The notes under the pieces were generated by a model, which had not been told where the DNA came from, did not search any database, and was given only the letters and a program-made list of their open reading frames with translations. A DNA stretch of 64,000 nt from Vibrio sp. VB16 (GTDB taxonomy: Bacteria; Pseudomonadota; Gammaproteobacteria; Enterobacterales; Vibrionaceae), in assembly GCF_015594925.2 (NCBI RefSeq), contig NZ_CP087591.1, positions 558,001 to 622,000 of the forward strand, in the 5' to 3' direction. Positions 34,894-43,427 of the stretch are shown in pieces (the first letter of the stretch is position 1; every line of letters begins with the position of its first letter). A program made the position numbers and the translations under genes.

Positions 34894-35741
34894 GCCTGAC
34901 TACCTTCCACCCCTTCAATTAATGTGTCGAATTGAAGATTCCCACGTAAAGACTCTAGATCGGGCTCTTCTGCGGCAAGTTCACGAATGGACGCACTGAC
35001 TTGAATAGAGCGATGCAGATCATAGATAGCCTGTTCTTCTGCTCCTAAACGTGCATATGAACAAGCCCTTTGGTATAGCGCGTGTGCATTGTTATCATCA
35101 ACTTCAAGTACGCGATTACAAAGGCTCATAGCCCAGTGATATTCGCTCATTTCCATTGCCGCATCCGCTTTATGAGTCAGCGCTTCTAAGTCTCCTGGGC
35201 GAATAACTAGGATCTCATCGCAAACTTCCATTTTCTGTTCAGGTGTTTGAGCATTTTGAACTCGCAACCAAAGATTATGAACTTCATTGATGATCTCAAT
35301 TTCTTGGTTATTTTCAGAAATAATACGGGTTTTACGTTTTAGATCTCTTTCTAATGCTAAAAATTTCGTTTCATACTCTTTGGCTAATTTATTCAAGCGC
35401 GCATCAGCCATCTCTTTGGTGCTTTGCTTGATCTCTTTTAATGACTGCCAACCAACCAGCGCAATCAGTGAAGCAACCCCGGCAATGATGTAGAAAAAAT
35501 ACGTTACCGTAACATTGGCATAATTCATGGATTTATCGGCTACTTCTAACTCTCGGTCAGTAATCTGAATAACCAACCTACGTTCCAGATCTTGTTGGTC
35601 TTGTCTAAGCGCTTTAAGCTCATCCAATATATAGCGCTCGACCAATGGACGTTCCAAAATATCACTCTCAGAATACTTCTCTGCAGAAGTACCACTAAAA
35701 GAGATAAATAGGGCTATAAAAAGCACCAAACAATTTTTCAT
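34890..35741 (-). CDS. Exported TPR/coiled-coil membrane protein
   Basis: This is a 283-aa protein: signal peptide about 1-20 (CLVLFIALFISFSGTSA), a charged coiled-coil stretch (LKALRQDQQDLERRL), one transmembrane helix (TYFFYIIAGVASLIALVGW, about residues 80-98), then a long coiled coil and two to three TPR repeats (for example DLEALTHKADAAMEMSEYHW and NAHALYQRACSYARLG). It heads an operon with azlC and azlD, overlapping azlC by 4 nt. The frame is open to 35888, but the ATG at 35741 begins the signal peptide. The function is unknown. Confidence 0.82.
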   Translation of the reverse strand: MKNCLVLFIALFISFSGTSAEKYSESDILERPLVERYILDELKALRQDQQDLERRLVIQITDRELEVADKSMNYANVTVTYFFYIIAGVASLIALVGWQSLKEIKQSTKEMADARLNKLAKEYETKFLALERDLKRKTRIISENNQEIEIINEVHNLWLRVQNAQTPEQKMEVCDEILVIRPGDLEALTHKADAAMEMSEYHWAMSLCNRVLEVDDNNAHALYQRACSYARLGAEEQAIYDLHRSIQVSASIRELAAEEPDLESLRGNLQFDTLIEGVEGSQA

Positions 35742-35898
35742 CACAATCACAACCAAATTACGCGCATAAGAAGGCCTTACAATAGGAGGTAAACTCCATC
35801 CTTTCAAGTAGTAAAAAACACAACATACATTTAAAGTGTTATTTCTACTTTTCTCGGCTCGCAAGTGCACGAGAATGGTTTCTATCACGTAAAAGATA

Positions 35899-36057
35899 AA
35901 AAGGCCCCCCTAAGGAATAATGCCGTTCACTTAAGAAAAAGTATTCGTCGTCATTCCCGTGAAAACGGGAATCTGGGTGGGTTTAGATCCCCACTTTCGT
36001 GAGGATGACGGAGTTTGATGTCTTAAGTTAACGGCATTACCCCCTAAGGAACGCCTT
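35899..36057 (-). terminator. Hairpin of the EF-G paralogue gene interrupted by the MITE
   Basis: Without the insertion and one target copy, the minus strand reads AAAGGC, a 13-nt loop, then GCCTTTTT, about 20 bp after the EF-G-like gene. This is a modest intrinsic terminator. The MITE now splits its loop. Confidence 0.5.
35906..36051 (-). mobile_element. 122-bp MITE with IS4-like ends, copy 2 (with target duplications)
   Basis: The element spans 35918-36039 in the opposite orientation to copy 1, differing by two bases. It is flanked by a perfect 12-bp direct repeat CCCCCTAAGGAA (35906-35917 and 36040-36051), different from that of copy 1, proving independent insertion. It lies between the EF-G paralogue and the TPR gene. 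Confidence 0.88.
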
Positions 36058-36078
36058 TAAGTGACTGAGTTGTCGCTA

Positions 36079-38097
36079 TTATTGAGTCGTTTCTTTACAC
36101 ACCTTTTTTTGTATCGCAGGAGGGGCAATTTCATAATGACTCAAAGTCATATCAAAACGGCCTTCTCCGCCTGTAATAGCCCGAATACGGCGAGAATATT
36201 CTTGTAGTTCATTTATAGGTGACTTTGCTTTAAGAAGGGTGAAATTATTCGCTTCAGGCCGACTCCCCTCTATTAATCCTCGATTGCCTGAAAGATCTCC
36301 AGACACGTCCCCAACACAGTGTGTAGGGATATGAATATCCAATTGCACAATGGGCTCTAATACAATGGGGTCAGCATTATTGACTGCATCTAAAAACGCC
36401 TTTTTACCCGCAATAACAAAGGCGATTTCCTTAGAGTCAACCGAATGATATTTTCCGTCATATACCGTAACTTCAATATCCTTAATCGGATTTCCAGAAA
36501 TCGCGCCTTCATCGATAGCCTGACGCACGCCTTTTTCTACGGCCGGGATAAGAGAAGTAGGGATTGCACCACCGACGACTTTATTTACAAATTTGAAGCC
36601 AGCCCCACGAGGCAAAGGGCAAACCTTAAGCTGAACCTCTCCAAACTGCCCAGCCCCACCACTTTGCTTCTTATGACGATACATTCCTTTTGCTGGTTTT
36701 GTCACGGTTTCAAAATATTCAACACTCGGTTGGCTGGTTTCTACCTCTAGTTTATATACCATGGCCATTTTCTCTAAAGCCACTTTTAGATGGAATTCAC
36801 CCTGACCACTAATTAACGTTTCATTTGTTCTCACTCGGTGTTCTATTCGCAATGACGGATCTTCTGCAGAAATACGATTCAATATTTCAGATATTTTTTT
36901 CTCATCTCCACGCTTTTTAGGCGTCACGGCTAAACTATACATGGAATGCGGAAATGTCAGCGTACGCATGCGTATGCCATCTTCTTCGTGCGAATCATGG
37001 ATCACAGAATCGAAATGCAAGTCATCCACTTTGGCTAACACGCAATAGTCTCCGGCTATGGCTTTTTGTATCTCTCTTCGTTGTTTACCTTGTAACTGAT
37101 AAAGATGTCCAACTTTAAACGCCTTATTATTTTCACCAATGTAGAGCTGACTGCCTGCATTTATTTCACCCTGAAATAAACGAACATAAGCCAGTTTTCC
37201 CATATAAGGATCTACGCTAACTTTGTATACATGCGCGACACTATGCTCTAAAGACTCACAATTCACTTGAACTTGCTTGCCTTTTTTTTCTAACAACGGC
37301 GGGTTACCCTCATTGGGCATTGGCATAATTTCAGCGAGTATTTTTAGCAAGAGATCAACGCCAGCCCCTGTATCAGAAGAGACAAAGCAGATTGGAATAA
37401 CGTGACCAGTTCTCAATGACTCTTCAAATGGGTCATGCAATTGATGAGGGTTGAGTTCAGATCCTTGTTCCAAATAGATTCCCATTAAATCTTCATCGAC
37501 TTCTATCACTTGATCAATCAAGCGTTCATGAGCCGCTGTTACATCATCAAAAAGCGTCGCTTTTTCATATTCCGGGGAAAAATAGCAATCAATTACTGAG
37601 GTACCATCTTCAGATGGTAAATTAATTGGCAAACAAGCATCACCAAAACGCTCTGCAATATTAGCCATTAATTCAACGATTTTGTTGGCGTTTAAATCGA
37701 TTTTATTTACCACGATCATTTGGCACTTTTTTTGTTCTTTGGCAAAAGTAAATAATCTATCGGACACCTGGCTTAAAGGCGTATTTGCATCAAGTACGAG
37801 AGCTGTAGATTCAATGGCAGGAAAGATACTAAAGGTTCTTCCCAGTAGCTCTGTCTGTCCGGGAGTATCGATATAGTTCATGCGGTGGTCGTTCCAACAC
37901 AACGAAACTGGAGTCGCTTCTATACTGTGTCTATATTGAATGGATAGTGGATCAAAATCGGTGACTGTATCCCCCTTATCAACAAAACCAAGCGAACTTA
38001 TGGTTTTTGATTCAAAAAGTAGACGCTCTATAAGGCTTGTTTTACCGGTACCAGTTTGGCCTATAAAAGCGATATTGCGGATTTTATTTATGGGCAT
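36079..38097 (-). CDS. Elongation factor G paralogue (FusA2-type translational GTPase)
   Basis: This is a 672-aa EF-G-like protein, slightly shorter than canonical EF-G (~700). P-loop GQTGTGKT (13-20) and NKID (131-134) are intact. In the G3 motif DTPGQTE the catalytic His of canonical EF-G (DTPGH) is replaced by Gln81, and the usual RGITI of switch I reads YRHSI. Domains II-V follow, with the domain IV motif GGAGQFGEVQ near 485 and VVGGAIPTSLIPAVEKGV. EF-G2 paralogues often have weak or specialised GTPase activity. It is probably not the housekeeping factor, which normally sits in the str operon. Confidence 0.9.
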   Translation of the reverse strand: MPINKIRNIAFIGQTGTGKTSLIERLLFESKTISSLGFVDKGDTVTDFDPLSIQYRHSIEATPVSLCWNDHRMNYIDTPGQTELLGRTFSIFPAIESTALVLDANTPLSQVSDRLFTFAKEQKKCQMIVVNKIDLNANKIVELMANIAERFGDACLPINLPSEDGTSVIDCYFSPEYEKATLFDDVTAAHERLIDQVIEVDEDLMGIYLEQGSELNPHQLHDPFEESLRTGHVIPICFVSSDTGAGVDLLLKILAEIMPMPNEGNPPLLEKKGKQVQVNCESLEHSVAHVYKVSVDPYMGKLAYVRLFQGEINAGSQLYIGENNKAFKVGHLYQLQGKQRREIQKAIAGDYCVLAKVDDLHFDSVIHDSHEEDGIRMRTLTFPHSMYSLAVTPKKRGDEKKISEILNRISAEDPSLRIEHRVRTNETLISGQGEFHLKVALEKMAMVYKLEVETSQPSVEYFETVTKPAKGMYRHKKQSGGAGQFGEVQLKVCPLPRGAGFKFVNKVVGGAIPTSLIPAVEKGVRQAIDEGAISGNPIKDIEVTVYDGKYHSVDSKEIAFVIAGKKAFLDAVNNADPIVLEPIVQLDIHIPTHCVGDVSGDLSGNRGLIEGSRPEANNFTLLKAKSPINELQEYSRRIRAITGGEGRFDMTLSHYEIAPPAIQKKVCKETTQ

Positions 38098-38152
38098 AAT
38101 GAACTCCTAAAATTTCGTGAACAGTTTTTAAAACAAAAACATCTTCGGAGCT

Positions 38153-38167
38153 GGCGGTCTCACCGCC
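38153..38167. repeat. Small hairpin between the OMP-like gene and the EF-G paralogue
   Basis: GGCGGT pairs with ACCGCC around a 3-nt loop. On the minus strand it lies after the OMP-like gene and before the EF-G paralogue. No immediate T-run follows. Confidence 0.35.
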
Positions 38168-38309
38168 TACTCGTCTTCCACGTCATTTTTCGGATAGCCA
38201 TATACAAAGTTGATCCTTTAACTTGGTTACCTATAACTAGCTTGAACCTATTCCCTTAAAAATAATGTGACTTAATTCATAGCTGTAACAAAGCTGCAAG
38301 AGCAAATCA

Positions 38310-39395
38310 TTATTCTGCCACCCGAGTAGAACGCGGAATAAACCGATTAAGACGATCTAGATTCCTATTTTTTGAAAACACTGCCTCTAGTTCCAGTTGA
38401 ATACCCATATTTAATTTATGATCCAGTTCCCGGGGAGCATCAACTTGTGGTGTAAGAGAGAGGTAAAGCCAATTACTGTAGATTTTTTGGCGCCAAGATG
38501 CGGATACCCACGAGTTAGCGACTTCATCTGCCTGATTTGGTTCAATACTAACGCCTGTGGAATATTCCAATAAATGATTGTTACTTAGACGATCGAAATA
38601 TTTCAGTTGAAATAAGAGTTCCCAATTATCATCCTCATAAATATATTGCCCACTTGATCCTACTTTAAAAATCTTAGAATCATTTTCCGTTAAGGAGTGA
38701 TAAAAATTCAATTCGGTCAATGAACCAGACCCTAACGAGTGATAATAGAATACGTCTTGTTTAAACTGTGCTGTCCAACTTTGAGAGAAATCTTCAACTC
38801 TACGAAGTTCAGCCCTTACAAACGGATCAAAAGGCAGGCGTATTTTGACACCCAAATCAAAATTAGTACGCCAATTTTTGAGCTCTTCGTCTTGTAATCG
38901 AACGCCTCCTATCGCGCCATCAATACTATTTTTTGACGCATCTGACGTTAAACCCCTTTGCTTACTTTCTAAAGAATCATAGTCGTCTGGATCGGTCTCT
39001 AAGATTATATTCCAATTGTTTTTTACGTGAGGTAAGTCAATACGAATAGAAATACTCTCATCGGAATTGAAATAGCCATAATGGCTATATTCTGAACGAT
39101 ACTTAATTTTGAAATAACTCTTATTGGTCAAGGCTTCTTCATCATCTCTCTTCGCCAAACCTTGATCCAAAAAGGCACTAAAGTCATGCACCGTCTCAGA
39201 GAAGTAATCTTCTGTATCATCAATCCAGGAGTTCTCGTCTTGATAGGAAAAATCAGTCGATAATTCGTGATGGTCTTGAGCCGCTGGCAACATGGTTATT
39301 TCCATGTTTTGTGAAGGCTGAGCATGAACTGCTGGTGCGAGGTGTAAAATTAACATAGTTAGAATAAATCGGTGACCGATGTTCTGTCGGACCAT
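38310..39395 (-). CDS. Putative outer-membrane beta-barrel protein, uncharacterised
   Basis: This is a 361-aa exported protein. A signal peptide covers about residues 1-25 (ILTMLILHLAPAVHA). The mature part, after an acidic segment, shows alternating hydrophobic/aromatic strands typical of a beta-barrel (YFKIKYRSEYSHYGYF, SISIRIDLP, NWELLFQLKYFDRL). I do not recognise a named family. The ATG at 39395 is preferred because it starts the signal peptide; a TTG at 39452 is an alternative. It is divergent from the secreted protein at 39669. Confidence 0.7.
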   Translation of the reverse strand: MVRQNIGHRFILTMLILHLAPAVHAQPSQNMEITMLPAAQDHHELSTDFSYQDENSWIDDTEDYFSETVHDFSAFLDQGLAKRDDEEALTNKSYFKIKYRSEYSHYGYFNSDESISIRIDLPHVKNNWNIILETDPDDYDSLESKQRGLTSDASKNSIDGAIGGVRLQDEELKNWRTNFDLGVKIRLPFDPFVRAELRRVEDFSQSWTAQFKQDVFYYHSLGSGSLTELNFYHSLTENDSKIFKVGSSGQYIYEDDNWELLFQLKYFDRLSNNHLLEYSTGVSIEPNQADEVANSWVSASWRQKIYSNWLYLSLTPQVDAPRELDHKLNMGIQLELEAVFSKNRNLDRLNRFIPRSTRVAE

Positions 39396-39668
39396 CACCT
39401 TTGGACAGAATAGAATTTCATTGTTATCACTAGTACATTCTAATATCTTCAATATCTCTTTTCTTTTTTTGTTGTTATTTTTTTAATTATAGATGATTTG
39501 TGCACAAAGCTATTGTTTACATGTGATTTACTCCGTACTCTTTTGATTCGTACATCGGTAACGACGATTTTTATCAAACTGAGTATTAATAGTTATTGGA
39601 TCTGTTCTAACAACTCATCTAGATTTAGTACTATCACTCATTCATAACTCAACAGATTATTTTATTGT

Positions 39669-40310
39669 ATGCTAACTAAAACATTGTCAATTTGTATCGC
39701 ATCTATTGCTTCATTATTCCCTATTTTCTCTCAAGCAATGGCAGGAGCGAATGGGGAGTTTACTGTTGGTCTGGGCCCTGTACCACTTGGCGACGTGGTA
39801 ATGACTTCCCACTGCAATGAGGACGTCTGTAACTATGAGACTCGGGTTAAAGGTTCTTTTATGTTTATTGGTGCCAAAATCAACGAAAAAGGCACATACA
39901 AAAAAATTGATAGGCAAGTCGTTCCCGTCACCACTCAATATGCCGAAAAAATAGGGTCAAAGAAGAGAGCCTTTACTTATGATTTCTTAACACGAAAAAT
40001 AAAAAATAAAAAAAATAATAAACAAACCGACATGCCTGATAATGTTTACCCTTTTATGCCTTTAATCAATCAAGTTATTCTCGATCTACGCTCTGGTGGA
40101 CCAAGGGAATACTATGAGTTTCTTTCTAAACAAAAAATAAAACGTGCCACTATTACGGCTTACACCAAAAAACTGACGAAAAACGGCACTCTCCATCATT
40201 TTGTTGGCAAAGGAAAAGACGATGAATTAGAGTTCTTTTTCCTTGAAGAAGGTGGCCATATTGGGCTAGAAAAAATTGCCTTTGGTAGCTTCCACATGTC
40301 TAGAAAATAA
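39669..40310 (+). CDS. Secreted protein, DUF3108-like
   Basis: This 213-aa protein has a signal peptide (about 1-24, ending QAMA). The mature domain is beta-rich (EFTVGLGPVPLGDVVM, VKGSFMFIGAKINEKGTY) and carries a lysine-rich segment KIKNKKNNK. The general layout resembles DUF3108 periplasmic proteins, but this assignment is by eye. It is divergent from the OMP-like gene at 38310, so the two may act together. Confidence 0.65.
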   Translation: MLTKTLSICIASIASLFPIFSQAMAGANGEFTVGLGPVPLGDVVMTSHCNEDVCNYETRVKGSFMFIGAKINEKGTYKKIDRQVVPVTTQYAEKIGSKKRAFTYDFLTRKIKNKKNNKQTDMPDNVYPFMPLINQVILDLRSGGPREYYEFLSKQKIKRATITAYTKKLTKNGTLHHFVGKGKDDELEFFFLEEGGHIGLEKIAFGSFHMSRK

Positions 40311-40562
40311 CAATATGGCGCAATGATAATACGTTCAGATAGTTTTAAACACTACAGTACATATCCTGCACTCTAAATAGATGCTCGTAGGGAACTGTGC
40401 AGATATCCAAGCGTTTGAAATGAATCATATTCAACGGTCTTTTTTACCATTTGACGTTTCTGTGGAATACCATAAGTTATTGTTAACTATGTCCAACTTT
40501 TTCATCTAACAATGCTAAACTTGCTTTGCTAATCAGCTAAAACAATTTGGGGATACGAACAG

Positions 40563-41546
40563 ATGATCAACTTAGCCGTCATTGGAACCAACTGGATATC
40601 AGAAAAATTCGTCGAAGCCGCTAGGCAAAGCAATCAGTTCACATTGACTGCCGTTTATTCACGTCAATTAGAGAGCGCTCACAGTTTCGCAAAAGAACAT
40701 CAAGCCCCTGATTGTAACTTCTACAATAGCTTAGAAGAACTCGGTGCGGATAAAAGCATTGACGCGGTCTACATCGCCTCACCCAATAGTTTGCACTGCG
40801 AACAGGCCATTTTCATGATGGAACATGGTAAACATGTCATTTGTGAGAAGCCTATCGCTTCCAATATAAACGAAGCAAGCCAGATGTATGACGCGGCAGA
40901 AAAATATAACGTCATTCTTTTTGAGGCGTTTAAGACCGAATTTTTACCCAACTTTGAAGAGCTCAAAATGAGCCTTGCTGTAATAGGCAAACTGCGCAGC
41001 GTTCATTTAAGCTACTGCCAATATTCATCTCGCTACCAAAAGTACCTCAATGGTGAAAATCCAAATACATTTAACCCAAAATTTTCTAACGGCTCAATTA
41101 TGGACATCGGTTATTACAATGTAGCGGCGGCCGTCTCTCTATTTGGTAAACCAGATGCCATTCAAGCCAGCGCGAAACTGCTAGAGTCTGGTGTTGATGC
41201 TCATGGAACCGTTATCCTTGAGTACCCTAACTTCATCGTGTCCATTCAACATTCAAAAGTGTCTGACGGCAATATTGCCAGCGAGTTACAAGGTGAAGAA
41301 GGCGTAATCTTAATCAATCACATATCCGAGTGTACCGGGTTTACCATCCAAAAAACCGATACAAACCCGCAAACCGTTCACGTTGGACAGGAAGAAAATT
41401 CGATGATCTACGAAGCCATTGCCTTTGCAGAGCAGATCCGTGATGGTTCGATGAATTACGCCTACGTACAACGTTCGTTAGAAGTAGCAGAAGTCATCAC
41501 TGAAATACGTAAGCAAACTGGCGTCGTTTTTCCAGCTGACAAATAG
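40563..41546 (+). CDS. Gfo/Idh/MocA-family oxidoreductase
   Basis: This is a 327-aa NAD(P)-dependent oxidoreductase. The N-terminal Rossmann fold (LAVIGTNWISEKFVEAA) is followed by the family signature CEKPIASN with the catalytic Lys near 97 and a C-terminal GFO_IDH_MocA domain (SNGSIMDIGYYN, near 180). Substrates of the family are sugars or cyclitols; the substrate here is unknown. A GGGGATACGAACAG site precedes the ATG. It is followed 73 bp later by a second Rossmann protein on the same strand. Confidence 0.9.
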   Translation: MINLAVIGTNWISEKFVEAARQSNQFTLTAVYSRQLESAHSFAKEHQAPDCNFYNSLEELGADKSIDAVYIASPNSLHCEQAIFMMEHGKHVICEKPIASNINEASQMYDAAEKYNVILFEAFKTEFLPNFEELKMSLAVIGKLRSVHLSYCQYSSRYQKYLNGENPNTFNPKFSNGSIMDIGYYNVAAAVSLFGKPDAIQASAKLLESGVDAHGTVILEYPNFIVSIQHSKVSDGNIASELQGEEGVILINHISECTGFTIQKTDTNPQTVHVGQEENSMIYEAIAFAEQIRDGSMNYAYVQRSLEVAEVITEIRKQTGVVFPADK

Positions 41547-41619
41547 GTCGGCGGATATATGGTCGGGTCAATGGAGAGTTTAGATAACGAAAAATTGACC
41601 CGATAAACGACATAACGGT

Positions 41620-42882
41620 ATGGTAGCAATGAAAAAACAAATACTCATATTTGGTGGCTTAGGTAATCCAGAACATTCAGTCATAAAACTCTATCGAGAG
41701 CTTATGATAGAGCTATATTCGCGTTATTCATTGATCGCTATCGATCCAACTCCAGATCATGAAAGTGCACGAAAAGAGCTTAAAAACCAAGCGGGCATTT
41801 CCTACCACCAGAGCTTTTCATCCTTTGATAGTTATTCAAGATCTTTCGGGTTAGATACCCTATCTGCCGTTTTTATTTTAACGCCGGTAATCTACCATTT
41901 GGATATCTTAAAACAGCTAAAATCTACCGTTTCCGACAGTGATTGTCTTATCGTAATTGAAAAACCGTCTTTTTCGCTGAGCGAAATTGAGCAAGGTTTT
42001 AACCAAATATCTAAAGAGATGAAAGAACATGGTAATCGGTTTTACTTCATCGATACTGCAATGGTCACTCCCCCTTTAATCGACTTTACAACCCATCCGG
42101 ATATCCCAAACAATACATTACCCAACAAGATCATCGCTGTCGGTGTCGACAACCCAATCAATCCTCACCCTTTAATCGCGGAATTTGGATTCAACAACAA
42201 AGTAGCCACTCTTAATGAGAGGCAACTTCTTAATTTGGCCACCAGCGGCGGAGCTGGATTTGGTCTCGATATGGGCATACATGCTATCGCGGGATTCATG
42301 ACGCTTCTAGAGAAGTTACCCATTTCAATCACCAATATTACGTTGGATAACGTGATTCTAGAAGCTCTTCATCATCCTGATTTGATGAGAGACCGCAACG
42401 CCGAAACGTATATGCTTTGTGCGGGCAATATTATGTCTGCTGAAGCCGAGATAGCTTTTGTCATTGAGGGTGGAAAAGGAACAGATACTTGGGACCGTCG
42501 CCTAGAGCTTTATTATGAAAACTGCGTTGTCGTGTTAGGGTTCGGTACACTCAAATATAATCCGTATATCTGTTCATTTTCAGACGCTAAAACCCGTCGA
42601 AATGAGTACAAAGTTCATCAATCTGGTTATGTTCAACATTTTATTGATATTAGGAACTTGCTAGGCTTAAGTCAGGAAAAAGCGCTAATAAGCCCAGAGT
42701 TAAGCGAAACGATTATGCGTAACTCAATGATGTTGATTAGGGATATCTATCAATTTGCATCGAATTCAACCACTCAAAATCGAGACATAAATATAGTTAC
42801 AAAACATGAAAATACATTACTCAACGCACAAGAGAATCTTATTAGAGCACAGCTAAATAAAATGCTGGAAGCAACACTGTGA
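41620..42882 (+). CDS. Rossmann-fold oxidoreductase-like protein (Gfo/Idh-like)
   Basis: This is a 420-aa protein. The N-terminus has a Rossmann-like start (QILIFGGLGNPEHSVIKLY) and an EKPS motif near residue 113 that aligns with the EKP signature of Gfo/Idh/MocA enzymes. A larger C-terminal domain contains GGAGFGLDMGIHAIAGFMTL. It is likely a divergent sugar-dehydrogenase relative, perhaps acting with the upstream oxidoreductase. A second ATG at 41629 is an alternative start. Function not recognised. Confidence 0.68.
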   Translation: MVAMKKQILIFGGLGNPEHSVIKLYRELMIELYSRYSLIAIDPTPDHESARKELKNQAGISYHQSFSSFDSYSRSFGLDTLSAVFILTPVIYHLDILKQLKSTVSDSDCLIVIEKPSFSLSEIEQGFNQISKEMKEHGNRFYFIDTAMVTPPLIDFTTHPDIPNNTLPNKIIAVGVDNPINPHPLIAEFGFNNKVATLNERQLLNLATSGGAGFGLDMGIHAIAGFMTLLEKLPISITNITLDNVILEALHHPDLMRDRNAETYMLCAGNIMSAEAEIAFVIEGGKGTDTWDRRLELYYENCVVVLGFGTLKYNPYICSFSDAKTRRNEYKVHQSGYVQHFIDIRNLLGLSQEKALISPELSETIMRNSMMLIRDIYQFASNSTTQNRDINIVTKHENTLLNAQENLIRAQLNKMLEATL

Positions 42883-42985
42883 ATCCATTCATCCGCGTCT
42901 CAATTTACTCGGTAGCAAGCATCGCGAATCCAAGAATTTCGAATCTATTCATCTGTATCTAAAACTGCTTGGTAACAAGCATCAC
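42881..42985. repeat. Imperfect 60-bp direct repeat at the 3' end of the CoA-binding gene
   Basis: The segment starting at 42881 (GAATCCATTCATCCGCGTCT...) recurs at 42941 (GAATCTATTCATCTGTATCT...), matching at about 33 of the first 43 positions. The second copy contains the last codons (MLVTKQF) of the minus-strand CoA-binding gene. The first is a decayed copy that would end MLATE. A past tandem duplication of the gene end is likely. Confidence 0.55.
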
Positions 42986-43339
42986 TAAAGTACACCCTTC
43001 AACAACTTCAATGCCCTGCTTGGCAGCCTGAGTCATTAAATTTTGATTCTCAGTTCCTGGATTCAAGATAATACGTTTCGGTGACAACGACAGTATTGAT
43101 TCAATCATTGGTTCTAAGCGCTGGGCACCGACATAAAGCGTCAATGTATGCACATCTTTTGATAGCGCCTCTAGTGTATCGACAAGTTCTATCTGAGAGA
43201 GATCTAGTTTTTTAGGTGATATACCCACTAGATTTGTAAATCCATTCTCAAGCAGTTTTTGGTACGCTTTGAAACTGTAACGCTCGGCTTTATCAGAGAT
43301 GCCTAAAATTGCAATTTTCTCGATAGTGTCAGTAATCAT
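42959..43339 (-). CDS. CoA-binding protein (YccU type)
   Basis: This is a 126-aa single CoA_binding (Rossmann-like) domain protein: IAILGISDKAERYSFKAYQ at the N-terminus, ERIILNPGTEN-like KRIILNPGTENQ near 87, and the final GIEVVEGCTLVMLV. It matches the YccU family in length and motif order. Role unknown; these proteins bind CoA derivatives. It is convergent with the oxidoreductase at 41620, and its 3' end shows an imperfect direct duplication. Confidence 0.88.
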   Translation of the reverse strand: MITDTIEKIAILGISDKAERYSFKAYQKLLENGFTNLVGISPKKLDLSQIELVDTLEALSKDVHTLTLYVGAQRLEPMIESILSLSPKRIILNPGTENQNLMTQAAKQGIEVVEGCTLVMLVTKQF

Positions 43340-43427
43340 TAATAGTGTTCCTTATTATTCAGTGATGGTGCCTTTATCGTTTATAGCATTTGCCAATAAC
43401 CACTGTAAATACATTCGCATTGCAAAC

